Source: Persicobacter sp. CCB-QB2 (GTDB lineage: Bacteria; Bacteroidota; Bacteroidia; Cytophagales; Cyclobacteriaceae). From it: a stretch of 64,000 bases of DNA. Positions 56,501 through 64,000 of this stretch are shown here, piece after piece (position 1 is the first letter of the stretch; each line of letters opens with the position of its first letter). The stretch is from positions 2,852,001-2,916,000 of the forward strand of contig NZ_LBGV01000001.1 of NCBI RefSeq assembly GCF_001274635.1, given 5' to 3'. The notes beneath the pieces were generated by a model. It worked only from the letters and a program-made list of their open reading frames with translations, had not been told where the DNA came from and made no database searches. Position numbers and translations under genes: made by a program.

Positions 56501-57383
56501 AATAATTCGAAAATACCTGCAGGGACATCATACGAATACCATCATCCGGACCAGAACCACCGGCCACTCCGGCCACTCCAATACCATTATTGGTTTCGGC
56601 TCCAATCGTACCGGCAACATGAGTACCATGGGTATGTGGAATAATAGTAGGCATATTATCGGCAAAGTTCCATCCGTAGACATCATCCACGAAGCCATTG
56701 CCGTCATCATCAATTCCGTTGCCGGGAATCTCTCCGGTATTGACCCAAAGGCGATTCATCAAATCAGGATGGTTCACATCAATACCACCATCAATGACAC
56801 CGACAACTACATCTGGAGAACCTGTCTCAATCCCCCACGCTTTCAGTAAATTGATATCAGCTCCGGATGTTCCACCCGATTGACCTTGGTTGTCATAGTG
56901 CCATTGCTTCTGAAAGAAAGGGTCCGAGGGAGCAGTGCTCATCGGCTCACCAAATAGCTTACAGAGCATTTTTGGTTCCACTTTTTCCACCATTTCCAAA
57001 GAACCGAAGGAAGCCAGTAAGGCCTCTACTTCATTCAAAGAGTCGGTCTCAATTTCGTACCACTGATGCAGTCCGAAAGCACGGTGACGCTCTTCAAATT
57101 TGCCGGCCTCCCGAAAAACTCTTTTAATACTTTTGGTCTGAAACTGGGTATTGAACTGGTCAAATTCTTGAATACCAGTCTGGTTGATGGAGATCTGACT
57201 GGATTCAATCTGACGCAGCTGCGCCTCCAGATAAGGCAGATCTTTCTCTTTGATTTTCATTCGAATCACCCCTTTGGTGGGAATGGATTCTTCTTCCTGC
57301 GCCCATGCCACGCCTGAAAAAATCAGACATAGCAGTGCCAGTAAGCTCATCCTTCGGATGGCTGTCACAGTAGTGTTAAGCAT
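50506..57383 (-). pseudogene. Giant S8 subtilisin-like peptidase with T9SS sorting domain, frameshifted
   Basis: Two adjacent frames (57383-52107 and 52107-50506) encode one polypeptide of about 2292 residues. It has a signal peptide, a prodomain, and a subtilase domain with Asp in VIDGGID, His in HGTHVAGT and Ser in GTSMAAPHV. A long run of Ig-like/fibronectin-like beta modules follows. The C-terminus KVYPNPTTGGLSV..GYYLLQISW is a type A T9SS sorting signal. At 52136-52138 (GGG on the plus strand) one extra G/C restores ...VVETPIPTPSNARVVESN. So the break is a single-base loss. The protein would be secreted and surface-anchored. Confidence 0.9.
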
Positions 57384-57559
57384 GATAGGTAAAGATTAGG
57401 TTACACTATAGTTATTATATTTCGCTTTATATTGATGCTTCCCTGTCCCTCATTCTTCTTGCGCGTAAAAGAGGGAGGTCAGAAGGTTTCATTTTTGAAC
57501 AAAACAAGGCCGTTAAGCCTTCAAGGCTTTTCTTTTTAATATAAAAAATGGGTTCAGGG

Positions 57560-58327
57560 CTAAAGCTCCGCTGCAGACTCCCAGTAAAAGTTAAACAACT
57601 GAAACATGGACCTCGCAAAAGCCTCGTCTTCTATCGACAAAGCCATATTGACGGGTACATCATTTCCTCCGTGAATCAGCAACAGCACATATTGGAAGTC
57701 CACCATCAGCATTTTAAAAGGCAGTGCTTTCGCCATTCTTACCTCTTCGCCCTGGGATTTAAAATAGGCCGCCAGCCGCTTCACATCCTCCTCACTTTCT
57801 CCTTTGGGTATTTCATAAATCCCCTTAAATACCACGCCCTTTTCCATGGAAGCCTCTTCTGAAGGATTCACTTCCGGCAAATTTGAAATATCCACCGAAT
57901 AAGGTGCCTTTGAAAAACCGACTCCGATTTTTTCCGCCAGGCGAAAAAGTCGGTAATACTCCTTCAGTATTTCATCCGCATCTGTCAGGGTACGGAATAC
58001 GGAAACCGCCGGCTGCTCCAGTTTCTGAAATTGTTCTTCCAGCTTTTTACTTAGCGTCGCCAATTCCTGTTCTTGTTGTAACAACTCATCCCGCCTGCGG
58101 GAAAAAGCTGATTTCGGAGAATTCACGGCATACATCTTCGGTTTTTCAGAAGTCAATCGGCAATAGCCTTTATCTGCCAGGCCTTCCATAAAGGCATATA
58201 GCTTTGAAGTAGGAATACCACAAACCCTGGAAATTTCTGAAACCGCTAATTCTCCCTTATCCAGCAAAAGCCTGTAAATCTTCAACTCTTGTTGGGAAAA
58301 TCCAATTTTACTTAATAACTCATCCAT
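57560..58327 (-). CDS. TrmB-family transcriptional regulator
   Basis: 255 residues from ATG 58327 (MDELLSKIGFS). The N-terminal winged helix (QQELKIYRLLLDKGELAVSEISRVCGIPTSKLYAFMEGLADKGYCRL) is the TrmB/sugar-type HTH. A coiled coil (RRRDELLQQEQELATLSKKLEEQFQKLEQ) precedes a C-terminal domain of about 130 residues with no clear sugar site. A perfect inverted repeat sits directly in front of its start, suggesting autoregulation. Ligand unknown. Confidence 0.85.
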   Translation of the reverse strand: MDELLSKIGFSQQELKIYRLLLDKGELAVSEISRVCGIPTSKLYAFMEGLADKGYCRLTSEKPKMYAVNSPKSAFSRRRDELLQQEQELATLSKKLEEQFQKLEQPAVSVFRTLTDADEILKEYYRLFRLAEKIGVGFSKAPYSVDISNLPEVNPSEEASMEKGVVFKGIYEIPKGESEEDVKRLAAYFKSQGEEVRMAKALPFKMLMVDFQYVLLLIHGGNDVPVNMALSIEDEAFARSMFQLFNFYWESAAEL

Positions 58328-58328
58328 T

Positions 58329-58367
58329 GCTACTACCAAAAGTAGTAGCTAATTCTGTAAAACAAAA
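58329..58367 (-). promoter_or_regulatory. Promoter with overlapping operator of the TrmB-type gene
   Basis: GCTACTAC and GTAGTAGC (58329-58336, 58342-58349) form a perfect 8-bp inverted repeat with a 5-bp spacer. On the minus strand TACTTTTG (58344-58337), an exact TAnnTTTG -7 box, lies across its middle, and TTTTG (58367-58363) is 18 bp upstream as the -33 element. The start codon is 9 bp from the box, so the mRNA is leaderless or nearly so. A repressor bound here would block the promoter. Confidence 0.65.
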
Positions 58368-58619
58368 TTATTTTGAAATTTATTACTACCCCAAAACAAT
58401 ATTTCGAACAATAAGAAGGACGCAAAATAAACAAAAGACACGAAAATCATTCAATCGACTGACTTCAAAGGCCGCGCAAGGCACAAAATCCCACAAAACA
58501 ACAGCTTTGCTGTTCCGTTAAATAGCGTACGTTTAAATATCAAAAAACTCAACAAAAGATTATCCCAGAGGGTAACAACCTCCAACCAAAAAGAATTCAA
58601 AACAGATAAAGTACAAAAA

Positions 58620-58643
58620 AAGGGAAGGCTCACGCCCTCCCTT
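58620..58643 (-). terminator. Terminator of hemC
   Basis: Stem AAGGGAAGG (58620-58628) / CCCTCCCTT (58635-58643), one mismatch, then U-run on the minus strand. It lies 24 bp past the hemC stop. The rest of the 58370-58666 gap holds no gene. Confidence 0.8.
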
Positions 58644-58666
58644 AAATTTAATTATTGATCAAATAC

Positions 58667-59590
58667 CTATAATTGTGCCTTAATCTCTTTCAGCATCTGA
58701 TCCCCTCCCTGGCCGATTAAATCCTCCGCCACGGCAGTTCCCATTTCTTCCACAGCCTCCGGTGCAGTCATCGCAGAGGCTTCAATTTGCTTCTCGCCCT
58801 GCAGGCCAATAATTCCACCCACAAGCTTCACCTGTACTCCTTCCCATTGCGCCAGCCCATACACCGGAACGGAACAACCGCCTTGTAACCTCCTCAAGAA
58901 TGCGCGCTCGGCCAATAATAATTTTTCGGTAGGTTCGTGATTTAGACACTCCCGGATTTTTGCACGCAATGCAGGATCCAGCTTCACAGAAGCTTCAATC
59001 GCCACAGACCCCTGCCCCACGGCCGGCGTAAAACGATCCAAAGGTAATTTCTCCACGATCAAATCATCATATTCCATGCGGTGAACACCGGCATAAGCCA
59101 AAAGTAAGGCATCACATTGGCCCTCTTCCATTTTTTGAATCCGGCGCTGCAAATTTCCACGAATCGGTACAATCTCAATATGCGGATAATATCGGCGAAG
59201 GGTCGCTACTCGACGATTAGAAGAAGTACCCAATCGGAATTTTTTACCGCTGTCCAGCGTCAGGGATTTATCCTTGGAAACAATGACATCATTCGGTGTT
59301 TCGCGCTCACTAAAGGAAATCAACTCAAAGCCTTCCGGTAGCTCCGACTGCATATCCTTGGCACTGTGCACTGCAATGTCAATGCGCCCATCATTCAGCT
59401 GCTCTTCAATTTCCTCGGTAAACACCCCCTTGGAGCCAATCTTATGGATAGAAACATCCAGAATTTTATCTCCCTTGGTTTCAATCGTCACGATTTCGGT
59501 CTCCAGCCCTCCTTTTTGCAAGGCATCCTGTACAAAATAAGCCTGCCAAAGGGCCAGCTTACTTCCTCTTGTTCCTATTCGAACCTTCAT
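58667..59590 (-). CDS. hemC: Porphobilinogen deaminase (hydroxymethylbilane synthase)
   Basis: 307 residues. The N-terminus IGTRGSKLALWQAYFVQDAL, the middle IAVHSAKDMQSELP and the cofactor Cys motif LQGGCSVPVYG are diagnostic. The Cys carries the dipyrromethane cofactor. It joins four porphobilinogen units during haem synthesis. It is the last of a three-gene unit with the GlmU-like gene and holB; its ATG is 10 bp after the holB stop. Confidence 0.96.
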   Translation of the reverse strand: MKVRIGTRGSKLALWQAYFVQDALQKGGLETEIVTIETKGDKILDVSIHKIGSKGVFTEEIEEQLNDGRIDIAVHSAKDMQSELPEGFELISFSERETPNDVIVSKDKSLTLDSGKKFRLGTSSNRRVATLRRYYPHIEIVPIRGNLQRRIQKMEEGQCDALLLAYAGVHRMEYDDLIVEKLPLDRFTPAVGQGSVAIEASVKLDPALRAKIRECLNHEPTEKLLLAERAFLRRLQGGCSVPVYGLAQWEGVQVKLVGGIIGLQGEKQIEASAMTAPEAVEEMGTAVAEDLIGQGGDQMLKEIKAQL

Positions 59591-59600
59591 ATATCTATAG

Positions 59601-60725
59601 TTATTGTCCTCTCAAAATGCTCGCTATTCTCAGCGATAGGTTGAAAAAGGTGATCTTGGCATTGGCATTTCTTTCCAGATGATAAGCCGCATCACCAATC
59701 AGGCGGTTAATCCACTCTACCTGCTCCATATTCATCACCCGGGAAAAGCGGCCTACGAAATCCTGCCCGCCCTGATTCAACGCCTGCAGATCCTGCGCCC
59801 CATAATGCTGTAAAAGTGATGCCCGCATGATGCTCATCCCATACTGCAACATCCCCTGCTGGCGCAATTTATTGTATTTGGCAAATGCTTCGGTCAGTTG
59901 CATCAGTTGAGCGAAGTCCCAGGAATAGCACAGCCGCATCCACTGACGGAAAAGCTCCTGACTGTCCTCTTCTCCTTCCTCTAAAAGCGCCATTGCTTCC
60001 GGCACCGTCTCGGCAATTTGTGCCAATTGCATGGCCCTTTCTTCAGATGCTCCTCCATCCCTTTGCAATATTTCCTGCAGTTCTGCCGGAGAATAATGAG
60101 GCACTTTCACCATCTGCGTTCTCGAACGGATGGTACCGATTAATTGCTGCTCCTGATTCGTCACCAAAAAGAACAGGGTGTTCTTTGGTGGCTCTTCAAT
60201 GATTTTCAATAGCGCATTGGAGGCCGCGATATGCATTTTTTCGGGTAACCAGATGATCATCACCTTATATTCCGCCTCATAGCTTTTCAGGGCCAAAGAT
60301 CGGATAATGCGACGTGACTCCTCCTTGGAGATATTCACCTGCCTGTTCTCCCCGCCAAAGGCGGCCACCCAGCCTGCAAGTGTTGGATGTGCCTCGCTGG
60401 CCAAATACTTCCGAAAATCCGGCAGAAAGTTATCACTCACCACATCCTTACCAACAAACTGCTTGGTGGCACTTACCGGAAAGGCAAAATGCACATCCGG
60501 ATGCGCGATGTTTTTCATTTTTTGACAGGAAGGACACTCCCCACAGGCATCGCCTTCCTGTTTGTTGGTACAGTTTACATAGGTCGCCATGGCCAAAGCC
60601 AGGGACAGCTGACCTCCACCTTCCGGGCCGGCAAACAATAATGCATGTGCCAAATGGTTATTCGACACTGCCTTTAATAGCCTTTGTTTGATTTCGGCTA
60701 AACCGATGATATCCGCAAACTGCAT
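59601..60725 (-). CDS. holB: DNA polymerase III delta' subunit
   Basis: 374 residues. AAA+ clamp-loader domain with a degenerate Walker A (AGPEGGGQLS), as usual for the non-ATP-binding delta'. The zinc module is CTNKQEGDACGECPSCQKM (four Cys). Sensor-like KIIEEPPKNTLFFLVTNQEQQLIGTIRSRTQ is conserved. It loads the beta clamp at replication forks. Middle gene of the GlmU-like/holB/hemC unit. Confidence 0.94.
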   Translation of the reverse strand: MQFADIIGLAEIKQRLLKAVSNNHLAHALLFAGPEGGGQLSLALAMATYVNCTNKQEGDACGECPSCQKMKNIAHPDVHFAFPVSATKQFVGKDVVSDNFLPDFRKYLASEAHPTLAGWVAAFGGENRQVNISKEESRRIIRSLALKSYEAEYKVMIIWLPEKMHIAASNALLKIIEEPPKNTLFFLVTNQEQQLIGTIRSRTQMVKVPHYSPAELQEILQRDGGASEERAMQLAQIAETVPEAMALLEEGEEDSQELFRQWMRLCYSWDFAQLMQLTEAFAKYNKLRQQGMLQYGMSIMRASLLQHYGAQDLQALNQGGQDFVGRFSRVMNMEQVEWINRLIGDAAYHLERNANAKITFFNLSLRIASILRGQ

Positions 60726-60771
60726 AAAAAAATCTTATTCCAATTTATCTCAGAATTCCTGAGTTATTCTA

Positions 60772-61979
60772 TTATTTCTTTTCCCAAACCCGGTGTGGCT
60801 TTGATTCCTCAAAAACCCTCGCCAGAATTTTAAAATCTGCCTCACTAAATTCCAGGCTACGGCGAGCCATCACCCGCTTTGCCACCTCTACTACCCGGGG
60901 CAATGCAAAAGTAGAAAATCCACCATGCCCTCCCAAGAATAAGAAGGAATATAATTTCGCGGATAACCTTCCCCGAAAACATTGGCCCCTACCCCTACCA
61001 CCGTAGCGGTATTGAACATGGTATTAATCCCTGCCTTGGCATGGTCTCCCATGATTAAACCCAAAAACTGCTCGCCGGTATTCACAAAGCCATCCTTTTT
61101 AAAGGACCACACTTTACAGGGCGCATAATTATTTTTAAGGTTCGAAGTGTTGGTATCCGCTCCCAGATTACACCATTCTCCCAAAACAGAATGCCCCATA
61201 TAGCCGTCATGCCCTTTATTGGAATAGCCAAAGACCACGGAAGTATCCACCTCTCCGCCTAATTTGGACCATGGCCCGACAGTGGTATTGCCTCGCATTT
61301 TCGCTCCCAGCATTACCTGCCCATGCTCGCATAAAGCAAAAGGACCTCTGACAATCGCCCCTTCCTGAATCACCGCATCCTTACCAATATATATTGGGCC
61401 GGCCTCGGCATTTAAAGTAGCATCTTTAATATCCGCGCCTTCTTCAATGAAGATATTTTCTTTGGCATATATCCGCGTATAGGGATCCGTGATGGCTTGA
61501 GATTTTCTGCCTGCTGTTACCAGCTGAAAATCTTCCTTTATTTCTTTCCCATTACGGGTATAAATATGCCACACTTCCTCCACCAAATTATATTCCCCAT
61601 CAAAAGGCACCTCCACAGAACCCTCCACCGGATGTACACCGTCAAAATTCGCCAACTGGCTTTCCGAATATACCGCGGCTAATAACTGCTCCCCCGACAT
61701 TAAGCTTGCCCCCTGAGGTAATTCCTCCAACGCTTGCACCAAAGCAGCATTGGGGCAAAGCGCTCCATTAATAATAAGATTGGCTTCCTCTGCCACCCAA
61801 AGTGGAAACTTCTCTTGCAGATAATCTGCCGTCAAAAAGCTTACTTCTTCTTCCAGATGTTTTTGCCACTTCTCAGCAATGGTCAAAATTCCAATACGGA
61901 TACCGGCCGTCGGGCGGGTAAAGGTAAAAGGCTTCAGGGCAGTCCGAATTTCGGGCTGATCAAATAGGATGATATTCAT
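60772..61979 (-). CDS. GlmU-related sugar nucleotidyltransferase-like protein, C-terminal frameshift
   Basis: The main frame gives 362 residues ending DFLLLHCPG at 60891. A continuation in another frame (GFSTFALPRVVEVAKRVMARRSLEFSEADFKILARVFEESKPHRVWEKK, to 60772) matches the usual end of this Bacteroidota family. One extra C in the run at 60932-60934 restores ...WGGHGGFSTF. The intact product would be about 402 residues. The N-terminus (NIILFDQPEIRTALKPFTFTRPTAGIRIGILTIAEKW) lacks a clear GlmU uridylyl motif, and the left-handed-helix part (GPIYIGKDAVIQEGAIVRGPFALCEH) is present. Probable cell-envelope sugar metabolism; substrate unknown. Confidence 0.8.
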
Positions 61980-62051
61980 TTACACACAGTTTTGGGTTGG
62001 CCCTTTGCACAGTTGGCCAGCACCCATTCACAATTTCAATAGGGCAAAAAT

Positions 62052-62085
62052 AAAAAAGTCTCCTTGATTTGCACCAAGGAGACTT
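62052..62085 (-). terminator. Terminator of rpmE2
   Basis: Perfect 11-bp stem AAGTCTCCTTG (62056-62066) / CAAGGAGACTT (62075-62085), U-run on the minus strand. Confidence 0.92.
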
Positions 62086-62117
62086 CTGTTTCTTCAAGCG
62101 AGACGCGCCCGCAGGAA

Positions 62118-62366
62118 TTAGTTTTTCTTTCCGTACTTTTGGTAGAATTTATCCACACGACCAGCAGTATCAACGAAGATGTTCTTACCAGTGTAGAATG
62201 GGTGAGATGCAGAAGAGATCTCGACCTTTACCAAAGGATATTCTTTTCCGTCTTCCCATACGATAGTCTCAGCTGTCTCTACAGTAGAACGAGTCAAGAA
62301 TTTAAAGTCAGATGATTGGTCGTGAAAAACCACTTCTCTGTACTCAGGATGGATTCCTTTTTTCAT
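62118..62366 (-). CDS. rpmE2: 50S ribosomal protein L31 type B
   Basis: 82 residues. [28 protein letters not shown] and [29 protein letters not shown] are typical of L31 type B. There is no Cys-x2-Cys zinc motif, so this is the zinc-independent form. It binds at the subunit interface. Its promoter appears to be 160 bp upstream, leaving an unusually long 5' UTR with a hairpin. Confidence 0.95.
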   Translation of the reverse strand: MKKGIHPEYREVVFHDQSSDFKFLTRSTVETAETIVWEDGKEYPLVKVEISSASHPFYTGKNIFVDTAGRVDKFYQKYGKKN

Positions 62367-62536
62367 GATCTTATATTTTATTATTTATATTTTCTTTTAT
62401 TCTTCTTCAAAAGGAGTGCAAAAATAGGAAACATTATCGTAAGGCACAACCCTACTGACATTTAATTGATTAGTAATTTTCCTTTTCCACTCCGCCCAAA
62501 TGTTAAGGATTTGGGAATAATCAGCCTGCAAAGTTA
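62367..62536 (-). promoter_or_regulatory. Long 5' leader of rpmE2 with promoter box and hairpin
   Basis: On the minus strand TAACTTTG (62536-62529) matches the -7 box, predicting a start near 62522 and a leader of about 155 nt. A perfect hairpin CCCAAAT / ATTTGGG (62495-62501, 62509-62515) with a 7-nt loop lies near its 5' end. Ribosomal protein leaders that bind L31 are known in other phyla, so autogenous control is plausible here. A clear -33 element was not found. Confidence 0.4.
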
Positions 62537-62772
62537 ACAAAAGTTTACGCAAGGAAAAACGGATTGATTCGGAAATCTGCCACAATTTCTCTCTACTGCC
62601 GTTTTTTACTGAAATTATTTCAGGCTCCATGACTCAGCTGCGACATTTTCACCGACTTTTTGCCGAAATTTCAGTTGAAGCGACAATTTTTCAGCCATCA
62701 ACCTACTGGAACACAGATTGATCAACATTACCTGAGCGCTTCAACGATCAACAAAATTTAAATGGAAGAAAA

Positions 62773-64000
62773 ATGAATTTAAATCAATATACCATTAAGT
62801 CGCAGGAGGCATTGCAGAAGGCCGTTGAGTTGAGCCAATCGAATGGACAACAGGCCATAGAGCCTGCACATTTACTCAAAGCAATTCTTTTGGTGGATGA
62901 GAATGTCTCCAATTTTGTATTAAAGAAATTAAGCATAAACCGTTCGCAGCTAGAGGAGAAACTAGATCAACAGATTGCGGGCTTTGCCAAAGTAAGTGGC
63001 GGGCAACAATCCTATTTCTCCAATGAGGCGCAACAGATATTAAATCAAGCCCAGAACAGCATCACCGAATGGGGAGATGAATATGTGGCCATTGATCACC
63101 TTTTGGTAGCTTTGGCCCAAAGTAAAAACCCCACCGGTCAGCAAATGCGGGATTGGGGCATGGATGCATCGGCGCTAAAGAAAGTATTATTGGAACTTCG
63201 GGGCGGCAATCAGGTCAAAGACCAGAATGCCGAATCGAAATATAAATCACTGGAAAAATACTCGAAGAACCTGAATGAGCTGGCCAAAGCCGGAAAAATT
63301 GATCCGGTCATCGGTCGTGATGAGGAAATTCGTCGGGCCATTCAGATTCTTTCCCGTCGTACGAAAAACAACCCCATGCTGACCGGTGAGCCCGGTGTAG
63401 GGAAAACGGCAATCGTGGAAGGGATGGCCAAAAGGATTGTGGATGGTGATGTACCGGAAAACCTAAAATCCAAGCAAATCATTGCCCTGGATATGGGACT
63501 TTTGGTGGCCGGGGCCAAATATAAAGGTGAATTTGAGGAACGATTAAAATCCGTCATTCAGGAAGTGGCGGCTTCTGATGGGGAAATCATTCTCTTTATT
63601 GATGAAATCCATACCCTGGTAGGCGCTGGTGCCGGAGGTGATACCGCCATGGATGCGGCCAACCTGTTGAAGCCTGCCTTGGCCAGAGGGGAACTGAGAA
63701 CCATCGGGGCTACCACCACGAAGGAATATCAAAAATACATTGAGAAGGACAAGGCGCTGGAGCGCCGATTCCAGACCGTGATTATTGATGAACCTACAGT
63801 CGAAGACACCATTTCTATTCTGCGAGGGATCAAGGACAAGTATGAATTGCACCATGGGGTGCGCATTAAGGATGATGCGGTAATTGCGGCAGTGGAACTT
63901 TCAAATCGCTATATCACTGAAAGATTCCTACCCGATAAAGCCATTGACCTGATGGATGAGGCGGCTTCCAAATTACGTATTGAAATTGACTCCCTGCCTG
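62773..64000 (+). CDS. clpB: ATP-dependent chaperone ClpB (N-terminal part, runs off the window)
   Basis: The gene begins at ATG 62773 ([20 protein letters not shown]) and is open to the window end, 409 codons. The Clp N domain (about 1-145) is followed by AAA+ domain 1: Walker [14 protein letters not shown] and Walker [32 protein letters not shown] is typical of Hsp100. ClpB disaggregates proteins with DnaK. The middle coiled coil and second AAA+ domain lie outside. No clear promoter was recognised. Confidence 0.96.
   Translation, partial: MNLNQYTIKSQEALQKAVELSQSNGQQAIEPAHLLKAILLVDENVSNFVLKKLSINRSQLEEKLDQQIAGFAKVSGGQQSYFSNEAQQILNQAQNSITEWGDEYVAIDHLLVALAQSKNPTGQQMRDWGMDASALKKVLLELRGGNQVKDQNAESKYKSLEKYSKNLNELAKAGKIDPVIGRDEEIRRAIQILSRRTKNNPMLTGEPGVGKTAIVEGMAKRIVDGDVPENLKSKQIIALDMGLLVAGAKYKGEFEERLKSVIQEVAASDGEIILFIDEIHTLVGAGAGGDTAMDAANLLKPALARGELRTIGATTTKEYQKYIEKDKALERRFQTVIIDEPTVEDTISILRGIKDKYELHHGVRIKDDAVIAAVELSNRYITERFLPDKAIDLMDEAASKLRIEIDSLP

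Noticed and set aside
62397..62630. 77-codon minus-strand frame upstream of rpmE2
   Set aside because: It runs across the predicted rpmE2 promoter box and leader hairpin; composition shows no protein-like pattern.

Overview
The window is a chromosomal segment of a Bacteroidota bacterium, probably a marine or halotolerant member of the Cytophagales. The lineage is inferred from a type IX secretion C-terminal sorting domain, TonB-dependent and CarboxypepD-reg-like outer-membrane genes, DUF6452/DUF6048 and GIN-domain (DUF2807) lipoproteins, weak Shine-Dalgarno signals, and several promoter boxes resembling the Bacteroidota TAnnTTTG element. The NhaC antiporter fits a salty habitat. No tRNA, rRNA or CRISPR array was seen.

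Layout. 1-2040: ribosomal/translation block (rpsI end, rpsB, tsf). 2600-5930: small envelope genes in tandem paralogous pairs. 6160-8260: rarA and a DUF2520 protein. 8380-12310: nhaC, a DEDD exonuclease, a YigZ-type protein and a TPR protein. 12500-15970: a broken polysaccharide flippase facing rsgA and waaA. 16520-17880: ahpC and dps (oxidative stress). 18320-22780: acetyltransferase-like protein, PfkB kinase, prmC and small unknowns. 23070-25290: an IS91-like element with a tyrosine recombinase. 25490-27600: two GIN-domain lipoproteins. 27860-31550: thioesterase, ribD, free-methionine sulfoxide reductase and a frameshifted arginine deiminase. 31790-36470: TonB receptor, alkyltransferase-like protein and DUF6048/DUF6452. 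37320-44310: giant TPR protein with a degenerate protease domain, ispE and DUF481. 44370-50380: dipeptidyl-peptidase, DnaJ-TPR, fabI and a lipid kinase. 50510-57380: giant subtilisin with a T9SS tail. 57560-61980: TrmB-type regulator, hemC, holB and a GlmU-like protein. 62120-64000: rpmE2 and the start of clpB.

The most notable novelty is a family of non-coding elements of about 214 bp, with imperfect terminal inverted repeats of about 13 bp, found only between genes. Four copies (2062-2275, 5948-6161, 16289-16504, 34288-34501) are flanked by identical 4-bp direct repeats (CTAA, TTAA, TTAA, TTAT), the hallmark of transposition. Older copies lie at 2290-2475, 16075-16284, 26484-26691, about 48013-48227 and about 36538-36690. 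Several sit between a stop codon and the apparent terminator, and one target duplication contains the rarA stop codon. They look like a MITE family that may also act as a structured 3' UTR element.

A second pattern is four reading-frame breaks (flippase, arginine deiminase, subtilisin, GlmU-like), each repaired by adding one G or C to a short G/C run. Systematic sequencing error or shared mutation are both possible.
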